Shown piece by piece: positions 1 through 12,060 of a stretch of DNA of 64,000 bases. The translations under genes were made by a program, and so were the position numbers. The first letter of the stretch is position 1; every line of letters starts with the position of its first letter. The notes beneath the pieces are model-generated. The model searched no databases. It was not told where the DNA came from and saw nothing but the letters and a program-made list of their open reading frames with translations. The DNA is taken from assembly GCA_012934845.2 (NCBI GenBank), contig WNNJ02003327.1, positions 1 through 64,000 on the forward strand. The letters run 5' to 3'. The DNA is from Pomphorhynchus laevis (Eukaryota; Acanthocephala; Palaeacanthocephala; Echinorhynchida; Pomphorhynchidae).

Positions 1-204
1 TTCATTCCATCTCACTGTTACTCGCCTCATCCTCCCGGAACTTTTACATATTTTCCCTGTCTCATCTACAGAAGTCTCATCGGTTCTCATGTCCTTGCCC
101 AACAAAACCTCAACTGCCGATTCCCTACCTACCCCCATTCTTAAACCCATCTGCTCATTGATATCCCCTTTCCTTACCACCTTGTTTAACTCGTCCATTG
201 AAAA
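1..204 (+). mobile_element. LINE-A (CR1-like) ORF2 fragment
   Basis: The frame covering 89-204 reads through residues such as VLMSLPNKTS and SPFLTTLFNSSI. These match the 5' half of the LINE-A copy at 26.8-29.0 kb (SVLISLPDKTS, SPFLTTLFNSSI). The match stops abruptly at about 204, where a perfect 17-bp-arm hairpin begins. LINE-A sequence resumes in the same orientation near 3176, about 100 residues further along the protein. Other sequence, including a gypsy fossil, therefore separates two parts of what may have been one copy. Seen in sequence; family assignment is by comparison inside the window. Confidence 0.75.
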
Positions 205-243
205 CTTTCGCATTGAAAACCAGCTAGTTTTCAATGCGAAAGT
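204..243. repeat. perfect 17-bp hairpin at LINE-A breakpoint
   Basis: The arms are ACTTTCGCATTGAAAAC (204-220) and its exact reverse complement (227-243), around a 6-base loop. It lies exactly where LINE-A coding similarity ends, so it probably marks an insertion or rearrangement end. Confidence 0.8.
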
Positions 244-779
244 CACCTCGTGTGACCTAGCAACTATTCATTACATAAATAAGCATCCATCAAAGGATCA
301 CCAGTCCCGATTTCAATCGATCTTCATGATCTCATACGATACAATATATATATACCAAAATCACTCAAAAATTGAATTCCTCTTTTTAGGTCAAACGCAA
401 TCTTAAACAAGGCATCTACCAAATTCTTACTGAATAATACTTCATAACCGTGGCTTTCTGCTATCTATGGATAACGGTACTAAGCGGAAGATGTAGGTAA
501 TACGCAAGGTTGAAAGTGCAATAGGATCAATCACACTTTCTCTAAATGATCGTTTAATCAATGTTGGCTATTAACCGCCGAGGACTCGCTAATGTTAACT
601 ATGAATATTGAACGATCACTGTTCGTTACAAGTCGATATCTGCCTTTTATTGGCTTATTCGCCGAAAAGAGGATAACGATCTATTTGTATATTCCTTACT
701 GACGGAGCCGGTAAGTGGTTTGGCAATTGGTGTAGATAAGGGTATTATACTTGTCAGTAGAGTGTGATCAGGATTGCCG

Positions 780-2720
780 CTGGTGCAATTATTCGTGAAT
801 AATTCAGTTCGTTTGCCATTAGGAATATCGCTTGCTGAAGCTCAGGATACAAAACTGTAATTGACGAAGCGCTGATTAAATCCAAATACGAGTGATTACT
901 ATGATGGTAAGATCCCAGACTTAGATTATCACATTTTTAGAGCTGGAAGATTCACAACTTAGATCATAATCTAAGGTTTGGTTGGACAAACAATTGTTGG
1001 TTCCATAGAATGATCGGATTTTCTGCTTGTTTCTCTTAATCGTATCAAATTTAGATTTCTGAAATAAGTTTGATTGACACAGCTGATCTTAGTTGATAAG
1101 GATAGTAGTTCATAAACGCAGAACATGCATTTATATTCTCTGGCAAATAGGGAATTTGATTGTTTGGGTAATACTGCAACGATTGCCCATATATCGCATC
1201 CAAATCAACTGCACGCGATCACGATTGAAGCAATTTGACGCTGGAGGCACATGCTGCTAGGAAGAACATTTCGTTTCATAACGGATTAGAAGTCATTAGC
1301 GTTCATATTCAATAGGACACAAAATAGTTAAATAAAGAATGAGAAGTTTACGAGGTGACGGCTTGAGTTGACAAGCTTTTCGTATGAAGTTTTTTATCGA
1401 CCGGGTGCAGTAAATGTGGTTGCAGACGCCTTGTTTCGAGTTTGTGGGAGCGACCACGCTGACTGATTTACCTAAATTACACCAAGATTTGGCTCATTCC
1501 GGTATAAGAAGGATGTATCACTTTGTGAAAACACACAACTTTCCTTTTAGCTTAGCTGAGGTGAGGCAAATGGTTCAAAGTTGTCTAATATGCGCCAAAG
1601 TAAAATCACGATTTTTGAAACCGGCTGATGAACATGTAATTTGTGCATCGAAACATTTTGAACACCTTAGTGTGGATTTCAAAATACCTTTACAATTCAG
1701 CTCGGCAAACAAGTTTTTATTTGTCGCGATAGATGAATACAGTCGCTTTCTTTGGACAATGGCGTGTAGAGAAATGACGTCAGATACGGTCATTCATTGC
1801 TTACAGCAAATATTTTTATAATGCTTAGAAATCATTAAATGGCAAATCATTCGTTTCGGAAGAGTTACAGTCATTCTTTCGAAACAACTGAATTTCGTAT
1901 AGTCGATCTAGTCAGTACAACTCAGCCGGTAACGATCAAGTGGAACGTGTAAATGGTACATTATGGATAGCTAATCTATTAGCACTAAGTTCTAAAAGAC
2001 CGCCAGTTACTGAATGGGAATCCGTCTTACCTATGGCTTTACATTCCATGCCGTCATAATTGTGTATGGCAACTCGTTGCTCACCACACGAATGCATATT
2101 TTTGCATGACAGATGTGGCTCTTCTGTCACACGTTTATCTACGTGGCTTAGAAATATTGGCCGCAAGGTACTCATAAGGGTTATGTCACGTCGTTCAAAG
2201 TATTATCCACCTGTAGAAACTGATCTTGTTAATGTTAATTCTTAATATGCGATCGTAAAGCATAATGATGGCAGAGAAGCAACTTTTTCGTTCAGACATC
2301 TCGCTCCAGCTAGCACATCGAGTGTTCTATGTTTCGACAACGATAAGCGAACCGAAACCACAACTAGGGTTGACAACTCAAACCTGAATAAGGATAATTA
2401 TGATGAGACTAATAAGTATAATAACCTGACTAATAACGATATCTTTATTACATCGAAAAACGGAACTGAAAGAGATTAGGATTTTAGCGAATTACAAGAA
2501 GTGAACACATCAGACATTACCCATCCAACTAGAGAGATAATTCAAGCGAGGCAACACGCAGGCTATTATGATACCGAAATATAATCAAGCGATAAGCTCG
2601 ACGAATCTATAGATGTAACGGAATCACAAAAGGAGTTAAAGACAACGAACGACAGTAAGCTTTCAGTTCCCGGACGACGTATGTGACGAAGACCTAAGTA
2701 CTTTGATGATTACTTCTGTT
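780..2720 (+). mobile_element. Ty3/gypsy fossil (RT trace, RNase H, integrase)
   Basis: This is a heavily decayed gypsy copy. Recognisable parts in order are a weak RT-like trace near 800, RNase H end (about 1225-1430, YRPG...NVVADA), the integrase zinc-binding region and core (1450-1820, HQDLAHSG, CLICAKVKS, LSVDFKIPL, AIDEYSRF), later core and tail pieces (to about 2330), and an Arg-rich C-terminal tail near 2690. The order and motifs match the better-preserved copy at 57.9-61.8 kb. It carries many breaks (more than eight) and no terminal repeats were recognised, so it is old. The stretch 244-780 shows nothing else I can identify. Confidence 0.75.
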
Positions 2721-3170
2721 AAACAGGCCTACATGTTTGTTTATTTTAGATACATTATTTCTATTTATAAAAGTTATCTCTGTGCTTCACTTCGAAATGC
2801 TGAAAAGCACGCGGCGGGCAGTAAATATTGTGCACTTTCTAAATCAACGAAACTACCAAACGTGTTCATGTATTTAGCAAGGATCCTCCAATATCTGCTG
2901 ATGTGGAGTATTGCAATATTCAGATCACATGTGATCCAGAAAGATGCGATATCTAGATGATGATGTCTTTTGGAAAGGATGTATCTCCCAACACAGATCA
3001 GTGACTCCTATGCGTATTTTGTTCTGTCAGCAAAATACAAGCACTGGAGGAAATTTGCAAACAATTGAAACTGAAAAATCACACTGTAATGCGCGCATCT
3101 ATCTTTACCCGTAATGCTACCCTTGCTAATAGTTGGTCAATACTGTTGAGACCAGAAAATTCACAATTAG
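2721..3170. other. no recognisable gene
   Basis: This lies between the gypsy fossil tail and resumed LINE-A similarity. An 85-codon open frame at 2703-2960 has no family resemblance I can see, and no splice-site pair or RNA gene was recognised. Confidence 0.4.
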
Positions 3171-4250
3171 TGGAGAAGAAAGACTACCTTTCTCGCCTTC
3201 GTTATGATTACGGATTTTCTTCCTCCTCCGTATTATGGTTTGCCTCATATCGGTTTCCGACCGTTCCTTTCGTGTCTGTTCTAATTCATCTTCCTGCCCT
3301 CCCATCCCAATTTTTCGGGGTCCCACAAGTTTCAGTCCTAGGTCCCCTGCTTTTCTACCTTCTACTTAGCGATATATATCCTTTTTTCAAACCTTACTCC
3401 TTTAACGTCATTCAATACGCCGATGACATCCTCATCTATGCTCATTAACCCGCCTATCGCATACACGATATCGCAATTCCTGCCTCTAACTGTCTTTATT
3501 CTATCTACAAACGTCTCTCCAATCTTCGTCTCGTTCTAAAATCAGACAAATCCAAAATAATGTAAATCCTCTCCCGTCAACCTAACATATTTCCTCCCGC
3601 TGTATCTTTTGCCTCATCAATCATCCCCATAGTCCACAATCTTACTTTCTTAGGATTCCTTTTCGATGATCACATTTCCTTTAATCCCTTCTTCTGCGAC
3701 AAGGTCCGCTCGCCTAACTTAATTATCCGTGACATCCGCAGTATCCGCCCCCTTATCGACTTCCGTTCCTGTATGTATCTTCTTTCATCGCTTCTTTTCC
3801 CTAAAATCAATTCTTTCGTCTCCGTCGCTTCGACCACACATCCACATATTTTACCCAACTATCCTGGCCCACCATTCATATCCGCATCAAACTCCGCTTT
3901 CTTCTCGTCACTTTTCGTCTCATCGTTGTCGGCTCACCATCGTTCATCAGCGTCCCTTTCTTAGACGACCCTCGTCCCGCATCTCTATCACTGCGTTTAC
4001 GTCATTCCCTTTTACTCCACGTTCTCAATTACTTTAACAACTACGGTCTCCGATCCTTCCTCGTTGCCGCTCTCTTCGTCTGGAATCAGCTCCCTCTCGA
4101 CGTCCGCATGCTCCCTCCTTTATCACATTCAAACACCTCCTCCGTTCACATCTTCTCGACACATGATTTACATTTTTGTTTTGTTGTGGTCATGTAAGCG
4201 TTCGCTGGAACGCATTTGCCACTTTAAAATAAATCCTTTTTTACCGATTT
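3171..4250 (+). mobile_element. LINE-A (CR1-like) RT and 3' end, decayed
   Basis: The reverse-transcriptase core reads YLSRLRYDYGF, GVPQVSVLGPLLF and YADDILIYAH (3176-3448). The thumb and C-terminal part continue in shifted frames to about 4165. The 3' UTR (4165-4250) contains a short stem-loop (4198-4213) and ends in TTTAAAATAAATCC plus a T run, as in the copy at 26.8 kb. Several stops and frameshifts make it a pseudogene. It is shorter than a full CR1 ORF2 because the endonuclease and N-terminal RT are absent here. Family basis: CR1/L2-like LINEs share the F/YADD core and the AWNxLP...FK...L terminus. Confidence 0.85.
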
Positions 4251-4565
4251 ATAAATAGACTACCCGTGTGTGGTCAGCCTTCAAGAAAACCGCCATTGCA
4301 CATCTGTAATCATGACGCATTAGCTAACACTCGCGTTCTTCAGTCAGATGATAACGATAATCTAAATTGTGGCAAAAACTAGGAGACATACGCTATCCTA
4401 GCCAAGCAAGGTGGGGATACACTATAGTTTGAAATTCGGAACGATGACTTTGGGAAATGTGATTTCTCCTCTAAATCTTGTTTAACACGTCTTTGTTTTT
4501 CCACCTTCGAAAAATGCTGCAAGAATAATTTTCAGCTCGTCGGGGAACGTCGAACTAGTAATGTT

Positions 4566-5884
4566 TTGATAGTCAGGACTGTTTGTGACCGCAGCACTCG
4601 CGTTCCGACACTCGCATCGACGAATATGATTGATCGCTGTGATAGCTGTAAACTCCTAGTGCCCGCTTCGATGGTGAAGAATAGTCTCAATGATATGTAT
4701 CATTTATTTGAACTCTTTGTGATATGTAATCATAACTTCAATGTCGACGTTGGCAACGCTGATTTGAATGTGTTAATTATCAATCGTATTTCCTGTATTG
4801 ACTTTTCAAATGGAAATGCTGCCAGATTGGTTAACCAATGCTATGAACAACATACCTGCTACAGTCAGCCGGTATCTCATGATGGTGTTCCTTATCTCAA
4901 CGGGCAGCGTTTGCCGAACAACTTGAGGGCCACCACGCTCACTCATGTAAGCTCTTCGAGTATTGTCCAGCATATTCATGCGAAATCGAATCGTGGTAGA
5001 TCCTTGATTATTGTTAACTTAATGGAACCTGTAACGGCAATGTTATTCGTTCAGAGGAGGATCGTAACGGTATTCGGTCAATTCTTGGATTCCTGTTTGC
5101 CAACTCTCAATATAAAACTCGCTCAGGAATTCACACGTTGAGTCGGTCTTTCGCTTAGGAAGACCTTCAAAAGACAGCCTTGGTCGTCCACGGCAGCTAA
5201 AGGTGGTTTTCTCTAATAAGGAACTTACTGATTTGGTATTTTATCACTCTCATCGTCTCAAAGGGTCTGGTCTTCGTTTTTTGAGATATCTCAACAATAA
5301 TCAGGATGCGCCTTAAGACAGCTATTAACGAAATCCGTGATTGGTGCTCAAAAGGAGATCGCAATCTTATGATCATAAATTTTTGCGGGTGCAGCGCACG
5401 TCAACCTTCAACTTGCTGCCTCTCGATGGGCTAACGAGTGTGACAAAGAGCTACATCGCGTAACTCAGTACGACTACTGCACTTCTCCTGTTGCAGCAGG
5501 CGCCCTTATCCTCTCAATTCGAGTGTTTAAATTGAGTGAAAGCACCATTGACTTATTTTGTGGCAAGATGATCAGGGACCGAAATTGTGAAGCTAATTGT
5601 CAGATTCAGATGATGTCGAATATCCGTGATCTATTTTTTAAGAATGATGAGATGTGTGTCGTGTTCATAGTTTGAGACCGGATGTTGCCGTATTTTGTAA
5701 ATCGAAAATCAATGCATCCCATGGTGATAGTGAAATTAGCATTGACGGATACGTTTGTCATCGGGCCGACAGTGCGTCTCGTCGAGACGGAGAGGTGATG
5801 ATCTATATCTCTAAAGATCTGTCTGCACGTAACATTGTCATTTTGTGTAATTACTGTGTTAATATTTGCTTTTTCATATTGTGA
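4566..5884 (+). mobile_element. decayed LINE-B-like ORF1 and APE endonuclease start
   Basis: The open frame at 4566-5141 (191 aa) is followed by broken frames. Around 5240-5290 the reading RLKGSGLRFLRYL parallels RLRGSGIRFLRDL in ORF1 of LINE-B (10.7-11.06 kb, opposite strand). At 5654-5834 a second frame reads LRPDVAVFCKSKI...EISIDGY...RDGEVMIYISKDLS. That is the N-terminal part of an APE-type endonuclease and aligns with EISLDGY...RGGGVIIF in LINE-B. The order ORF1 then endonuclease fits a CR1-type LINE cut off after about 60 endonuclease residues. It is clearly non-functional, and the first 190 codons are only loosely assigned. Confidence 0.6.
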
Positions 5885-5998
5885 TGCTCATGTATGAACC
5901 TGTGCGCTCTTTTGATGGTCAATAGTAATTTGGATTTATAAATCAAAAGATCTGCATTTTTATTTAGTTATTATTTAACTCTTGCTTGCGTTTTTTAG

Positions 5999-6260
5999 AT
6001 GATAAAGAATGGAACAAATAATGAATACGATTCTTTAGGAGCTTTTCTGTATATATCGGCTATTGTCATATGGTATTCAGTGGGTTTGTTCGGAATCATT
6101 ATAAAGAAATTCACAGATGAACAAATAGATAAACGACGAAAAGTTAAGCAGTTATGTTATGACCGTGGAATATTAGCAGTATCTGATGGTAAAAAATTTT
6201 CAAACCGTACTTCATGGACTAATGGAACACTTTCAAATTACGAGACACTTGAGATTTTAG
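5999..6260 (+). CDS. exon 1 of single-pass membrane protein gene
   Basis: The 87 codons plus one base begin at ATG directly after a splice acceptor (TTTTTTAG|ATG) and end at a donor (ATTTTAG|GTTTGT, phase 1). Residues about 14-36 form one hydrophobic segment (LGAFLYISAIVIWYSVGLFG), preceded by a short polar N terminus and followed by a basic stretch (KKFTDEQIDKRRKVK), so the tail is likely cytoplasmic. The phase fits the exon at 12514, where the join restores alanine. The combined protein ends its conserved part with KLWEVYYG, recalling from memory an uncharacterised metazoan single-pass family with an LWxIYxG motif. The frame stays open to 6303, so a shorter unspliced protein is possible. 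Confidence 0.6.
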
Positions 6261-6303
6261 GTTTGTGGGCATATTTGTGCTTAATAATGTTTGAGAATGA
6301 CTG

Positions 6304-7640
6304 AAAAGAAGGATCACCTTTTTAATATATAAGGAAATTTATTCTATAAAAAATTAATTTAGACAATGGAAGAAAAATTTTAATATAAAAGCAAATCATT
6401 CAGATAAGTTCAAAAATCACAATCCATAACCCGTATTTACTTTTCTCTGAAAAAAGGAAAATATATGAGGTATTTGGACGTTCTTATTTAAATTATGAAA
6501 AATTTCTTATGTTAATATTAAATCAATTTTAGAATAAATTTAAAATCAATCTTAAATAAATTTCTTACATTAATTTAACGAGCATTATTTTTTTCTGGAT
6601 CAATTTTCATCTGGATCAATTTTCCTTGACCAAACTTCATTTGATCAATGCTTCGGATATTAAATTATGCTTAGCCTAGTAGGCTAACTTTTGCCTAGTA
6701 TGGATAAAAATTTCATATCATGCATACTTCTTAATAATATGGATTAAGTCCACTTTGCTAGCCGTTTAGAATTATAAACTTTACTGTGGGTTCTTGTAAT
6801 TTTTAATAATCACAGATGAACGCTATTAACTTCACGCCAGTAACTTTATATCATATGATAACTTATAATTTGCCATCTCAATAGGTTCCCAAAATATATA
6901 TCATATCATCCCTTCATTACAAAATATATATAATGTTTTATAATTGAAGGAAATGATCTATGATTCGTTATGTGATTTATTTAATCGCATTTATTCATCA
7001 AAATGCGATTTATTTTGGACTCTTTACAGTTTCATTAATCTTCATAATGTATAAAAATTTTAGCATTTCACTAAAATTCTGTTTTAGACAGCTAAACGAT
7101 TCCAGATAATCCTTAGTGAATATGATCATATATATTGTTGAATAAATTTTATACTAAACAATATGCTCGTTAACATCCTGCTTGGTAAGTCTGTCTGAAA
7201 ATTACAATAACGTTCAACTATCTATCCGTACTTTAATCTCAACCAAAAAAATTATATTTTAAACCAGAAATCATTTTCAAATCAATATTTTAGATGAATA
7301 ATTAAAGAATATTTAAAATATAATTAAATGATATTTAAAATGTAAGGGCGTGATTAAGATTGATCAATATAGCTAATTCATAGTAAGATATTAAAAAATA
7401 TGAATTAAAATGCGGAGCAACAAATTTAATTTTTGCTTGTTAAGGTAGAGTTTCTATAATTACTATAATAATATTACTTGATTCTTAAATTTTATGGCAT
7501 TGACAGAACTAATTTGCATTTATACATTTATAGAATAATAATCTAAATCTAATATGATAATTAATTATAAATCAATTAATAGCTTTTTAATATTAGAAGT
7601 GATTTAAGAATAAGTGATTTAATTAATTATAATTAATTTA
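6304..7640. other. AT-rich intron sequence, nothing recognised
   Basis: This is the first part of the putative intron between 6260 and 12514. It is very AT-rich with no ORF, RNA gene or transposon end that I can recognise. A short direct repeat (CTGGATCAATTTTC) occurs near 6596-6620. Confidence 0.5.
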
Positions 7641-7750
7641 TTTGATTATTATTATTGTTACAACAGCCCAGGAGCATAAGCTCAAATTGGCTGGATCACA
7701 TAGCTCAAAACATTAAAAAAACAGAAAAGAAAGATAAAAAGGTGAAACTG

Positions 7751-8569
7751 TCATTGTCGTGATTTAATAATTGCCTGGAACTTCTGGACGGCACCGCTGT
7801 CGATTGTCGATGCATGAAGATTGTTCCACAGGTCAGCAATGGGATCACTTATCGTAACACAATTTGTTTTGGGACGGAGTCTGCGCTTTATCATAAGTCT
7901 GTGGCCTCGTAGTCGACCCGGTGGACGAATTGTAAACATAGACTTCGAAACATGTCCAGGTATAGACAGTGACCGCCATACATACACTAGGTCGGCGTCA
8001 GACAGCGAACGTTCAACAGTGTGTACATTCAACAATGCCAGTCTCTGGGTATAGTTGACACCACGCACTGAAGACACAAGATGGGTTGCTTGTCGTAGTA
8101 TCCGTTCGTATATTTCCAATTCGCCACGGAGCTGTGGGTGTATTGCAGGGGACGCGTATAACATGTGCGATTTTATAAGGGCAGAGTAGGCAATGCGAAA
8201 ACTAACTGGATCGAGTTGGCCAAACGAGCGTCTTAACATACCTAGCATACGTCGACATTTGGATGCCACATATTGGACGTGGACTAGTGTCTTCATATCT
8301 TCACTTACGATCACGCCCAGATCACTAAAACATGAAACCTTTTCGATGTTTACATCTTCTATCGCATATGTCCCTACGATTTTTATGGGACCTATGTGCA
8401 TATGACTACACTTGTTAGGATTCAAAACCAGTCCCTTTGCACGACACCATTTGGTGATTGAGTCTACGTCGCGTTGCAACTCAATTACATCGTGTGTGCT
8501 TTGTATTAGACGCCAAATCTTTAAATCATCGGCATATAGAGCGCACTCACTGGATATGACATCAATCAT

Positions 8570-8664
<95 letters not shown>

Positions 8665-10718
8665 AAGCATTGGACTCAGAACGCAGCCTTGTGGTACACC
8701 ACAGGTGATTGCTGACCACTTAGATATACAACCTTTGATGCGCACGGCAAAGTAACGATCAGTTAGGAATGACTGAATCCAAGTTTTAACGCGACCGTCA
8801 ATCCCACATAGCGATAGTTGATTGATAAGAATACGGTGTACGACCCTATCAAAAGCCTTTGATAAATCGAAGAAGAGCGTGTCCACTCCCGTTCCTGCTT
8901 GAACCGCATTCGACCAACTATTCCGGGAGAATACAAGGTTAGTTACCGTAGAACAGTGAGGTCTGAAACCGTGCTGGACATCGTTGAGGATATTATTGTC
9001 TTCTAGATGTGAACTTACTGTACGAAGCAGAATCTTTTCCATTACTTTGCACGCAATAGAAGTTAGACTTATGGGACGATAATTGTTAGTCTGATTGTGA
9101 TCACCCTTTTTGAACACAGGGCAGATTATAGATCTTTTCCAGTCATCCGGTAAACTTCCAGAGTATAGAGAACTCTGGAATATAGCACATAGCGGACTTG
9201 TCAACACTGTAGCCAGCTCGCGGAAAAGTATAGATGGAAGGCCATCCGGTTCGGAAACGCGAGTACTGGAAGCTTGAGTAGCTCGGTACGGACGTCCTCT
9301 TCGCTAATAAATATGTCATTAAGACATGATCGAATGAATCTGGGAGTGTAATGGGACAAATAGTTGTAATCCAACTTTGCTTCTTGAATTGCAAAATGAG
9401 CGGAAAAGAGCGCTGCAACTTCGATAGGGTCAACAATTAAATCACCCGCGTTGTTCACAATGCTGTAAAATTTATCTGGCGCAGTATTACGGCGCAGTAG
9501 GTGATTGAATAACTGCTTAGGGTTCGAGGATGCAGCCCGACATATATTAGAAATGAAATTCTTCCTCTTTAGTCTCTTAATATAAGTTACCTTGTTTCTC
9601 AATAAACGGTATTTATCAAAGGATAGGCTACTATCTTTGTACGCAGAAAATGAGATATCCCGTGATCTGATTGCATGCTTAATTTCAGAGTCAAACCAAA
9701 TTGGAATACGGATGCTCGTTTTCTTATGTTGAATTGGTGAGAAGAATGTCAATAACTCAATCAGAGTACGTTTGAGATGGTTCCATGCAGGGTTAGTACC
9801 AATGATAAAAGGATTGGGCCATGCTACCGTACTGAGTATACGTTCCATACTGAGAAAGTTAGCCTTTATTGGATTGACTTGTGGAACTGTTTTGATTGAA
9901 CGAGGGCATCTGAACGAAACTACAATATCAATCACACGATGGTCACTAGAACTGATTGGTGGATCATAATTAATCCGGTCAACGATAGAGGCATCAACCT
10001 ATAGGCATATATCAAGTAGAGACGCACTATGTCCACGAGCGCGTGTGAATTCGTGAATTAGCTGATTAAGGTTCAAGTCATTAATAGCGTCGAGAAGAAT
10101 TGCTGATTCAGGGTCACAACCAGGTAGAGACACGAAGTTTATCCAGTCAACGTGGGGCATATTGAAATCACCAAGAACTATCGCCGATGACTTAGTTCTT
10201 AAATGTTTTCGCAATGAGTTACAGATTAACACTGTGGATGAACGAGGTGATCGATAGAATAAGCCCACGATGAAATGACGATTATCTGTCGCTGTTAGTT
10301 CGACCCAAATGTACTCATTTAGGGACACCTCGTCAGCGCATGCATCGATTAGTCTTACCGACAAAGAATCTCCCGCGAAGATGATGACTCCACCACCTCT
10401 TGAAGATAATCGATCCATACGAACAAGAGAGTATCCATCTAGACTAATTTCATCATCACATATTTGTGGATTAAGCCAGGTTTCCGTGAGTGCTACAATA
10501 TCCGCATTTTTTTGCTTGACAACAAAGGAAAGTTCGGATAACTTAGTTGATATACTAAGTATATTTGTATATAAGAGACGCAAGTTAGGTATATGGTGGT
10601 CTTGTTGATCACAAATAGGTGTGTTGCGAGATTGAAAATCTTCCGAATGACGGCGATCACGAAAATGGAGTGAACTCGTCATTATTGTTGGCCCGATAGC
10701 TAGTTTAATGCGGCGCAA
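7751..10718 (-). pseudogene. LINE-B ORF2: APE endonuclease and reverse transcriptase
   Basis: The endonuclease is at 10718-9999 (ADIVALTETWL, EISLDGY, RGGGV, FIVGLFYRSP, VLGDFNMPHVDW). The linker is at 9935-9201, with FDSEIKHAIRSRD and TYIKRLKRKNF. RT is at 9207-8566 (DWKRSIICPVFKKGD, NYRPISLTS, GFRPHCST, FFDLSKAFDRVVH, GVPQGCVLSPMLF). The YADD box, thumb and C terminus are at 8719-7751. The YADD residues are intact, but about 88 bp of TA repeat lie between GVPQG and YADD, and the frames either side differ. There is also a stop near 10000 and a frameshift near 9200. Family: CR1-group ORF2. Confidence 0.85.
8574..8661. repeat. (TA)n microsatellite inside LINE-B RT
   Basis: About 44 uninterrupted TA units lie between the sequences coding for SPMLF and DMIDVISSECALYADD. 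Either phase reads only Ile-Tyr codons, so the repeat adds no stop. Its length puts the two halves of RT in different frames. Confidence 0.95.
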
Positions 10719-11883
10719 CGCAAGGTGACAGGGTCTACTTGCTGCGCAAGAACAAGAGGCGTCCAGTGCACCCGAACACGCCGCCGCATTACCATAAAAT
10801 TTTGAATAGTCAGGTTTGTTTCGCCTGCTACAGTCCGCCTATGAAGTTCTTGTTTTGCAGCTTTGAGTTTCTCTCTATCTTGAGGATCGAGGTCCCGTAA
10901 AAATCTAATACCGGATCCACGCAGACGGTATGCGTGTCTGAAGAGTGATTTAGCTGACTCACGAGTATTTAATATCACCTTAAGCAAACGAGATCTCAAG
11001 CTACCCGGTACACTCTTTCCAAGACGAAATAGCGATAAAACCCTCAAAGAGCTCACTTCATTTTCATCGCAACCGATAAAACCAATGACAAAATGGAACG
11101 AACCTTATCGAGATCGTCATTCATGCGATACTGACAATTCACAGATGATGACTCCTCAATATTCGCTACAATAACTGCTCGATATCGACCACTGTTTGTG
11201 CCCATATTTGAGCGAACTTCGCGATAACCAGCTGAGGAATTATTTGGCGTTGCAGCTCGAGGGAGAATATTTGCCCGGTTTAGGTTGATTGAATCGACAT
11301 TTAAACGTAACTGTGGAATAGACTGTTCCAACTCACAGTTGGAGTGATAATCCACGACTGAGCACTTAGACAAATTGTTGGTTGGTGCAGACTCGTTAAG
11401 ATTGTTCGTTGATGAGGACTCGCGGGAATTATGTGCTGGTAGGGAATCGTGAACATCATTTGTTGATGAAGACATGCTGGAGAATCCAGGAGAAACTGGC
11501 AATTGAGAGTTAACGTTGGAACTGACTACGTTTATGCAGCTTGTTAGGTCTAAGATGTCTGAGTTGATACGTTGAAAAGGAGTAGTTGCAGGTGACACAT
11601 CTGCACATAGTGATTTGTCTATCTCTTCTGAATTAGATGAGCCAGGCGATCTGCAACTTACTCGAGTCTTAAGCTCATTGAATAGCTTGGCTGAACAATA
11701 ACCACAGATGAAATCGTCATTGTTGAACTTTTTGATGAAGCTATCGGTCGCTGACACACATGTCCAAATGTCGCAATCCGTGTTGGAGCACTTAATTTGG
11801 TGGGATTTATAAGACTCCTGAGTAGTCTGAACATTTGTATATCCAGTCGTTCTATTGAGCTGCTTCCGCTTTTTTCCAGTCAT
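10700..11883 (-). pseudogene. LINE-B ORF1 with PHD-like zinc motif
   Basis: The first frame (11883-11053, 276 aa) carries CSNTDCDIWTCVS...FICGYC near residues 32-82, a PHD/RING-like Cys pattern known from CR1-group ORF1 proteins. A Ser/Asn-rich middle follows. The second frame (11056-10700, 118 aa) is basic, with RLRGSGIRFLRDL and DREKLKAAKQEL. The frames overlap by four bases at the shift, so one ORF1 has been split by a frameshift. ORF1 ends only a few bases from the ORF2 start. The role is inferred to be RNA binding and chaperoning in the retrotransposon RNP. Confidence 0.7.
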
Positions 11884-11979
11884 ATTGGCGAATTTGCAGT
11901 GTAATTTACTAGAACACTTTAAATTTTCTTGTTGATTATCTAGTTGTAATCAAGAATGTTTAAACTCCGTCAATCTGCA

Positions 11980-12047
11980 AGTCGTTAGTTGTAATTAGTC
12001 GTTAGTTGTAATCAGTCGTTAGTTGTAAGTAGTCGTTAGTTGTAAGT
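11980..12047. repeat. four 17-bp tandem repeats at LINE-B 5' end
   Basis: The unit AGTCGTTAGTTGTAAGT occurs four times with small changes (endings TT, TC, GT, GT). It lies about 100 bp upstream of ORF1, where a LINE internal promoter would be expected. Confidence 0.85.
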
Positions 12048-12060
12048 AGCGAGCGGATGT

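Larger units (their letters stand above)
7641..12060 (-). mobile_element. LINE-B, near-full-length CR1-like retrotransposon
   Basis: Reading on the - strand: a 5' end with 17-bp tandem repeats (11980-12047); ORF1 (11883-10700) with a PHD-like Cys-rich motif; ORF2 (10718-7751) with endonuclease, RT and C terminus; and a 3' end carrying an (AAT) repeat (about 7641-7660). The element sits inside the intron of the membrane-protein gene, in opposite orientation. It is inactive: ORF1 and ORF2 are each split, and the RT carries a long TA repeat. Relatives occur at 20.4-20.9 kb and probably at 4.6-5.9 and 63.7-64 kb. Confidence 0.85.
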
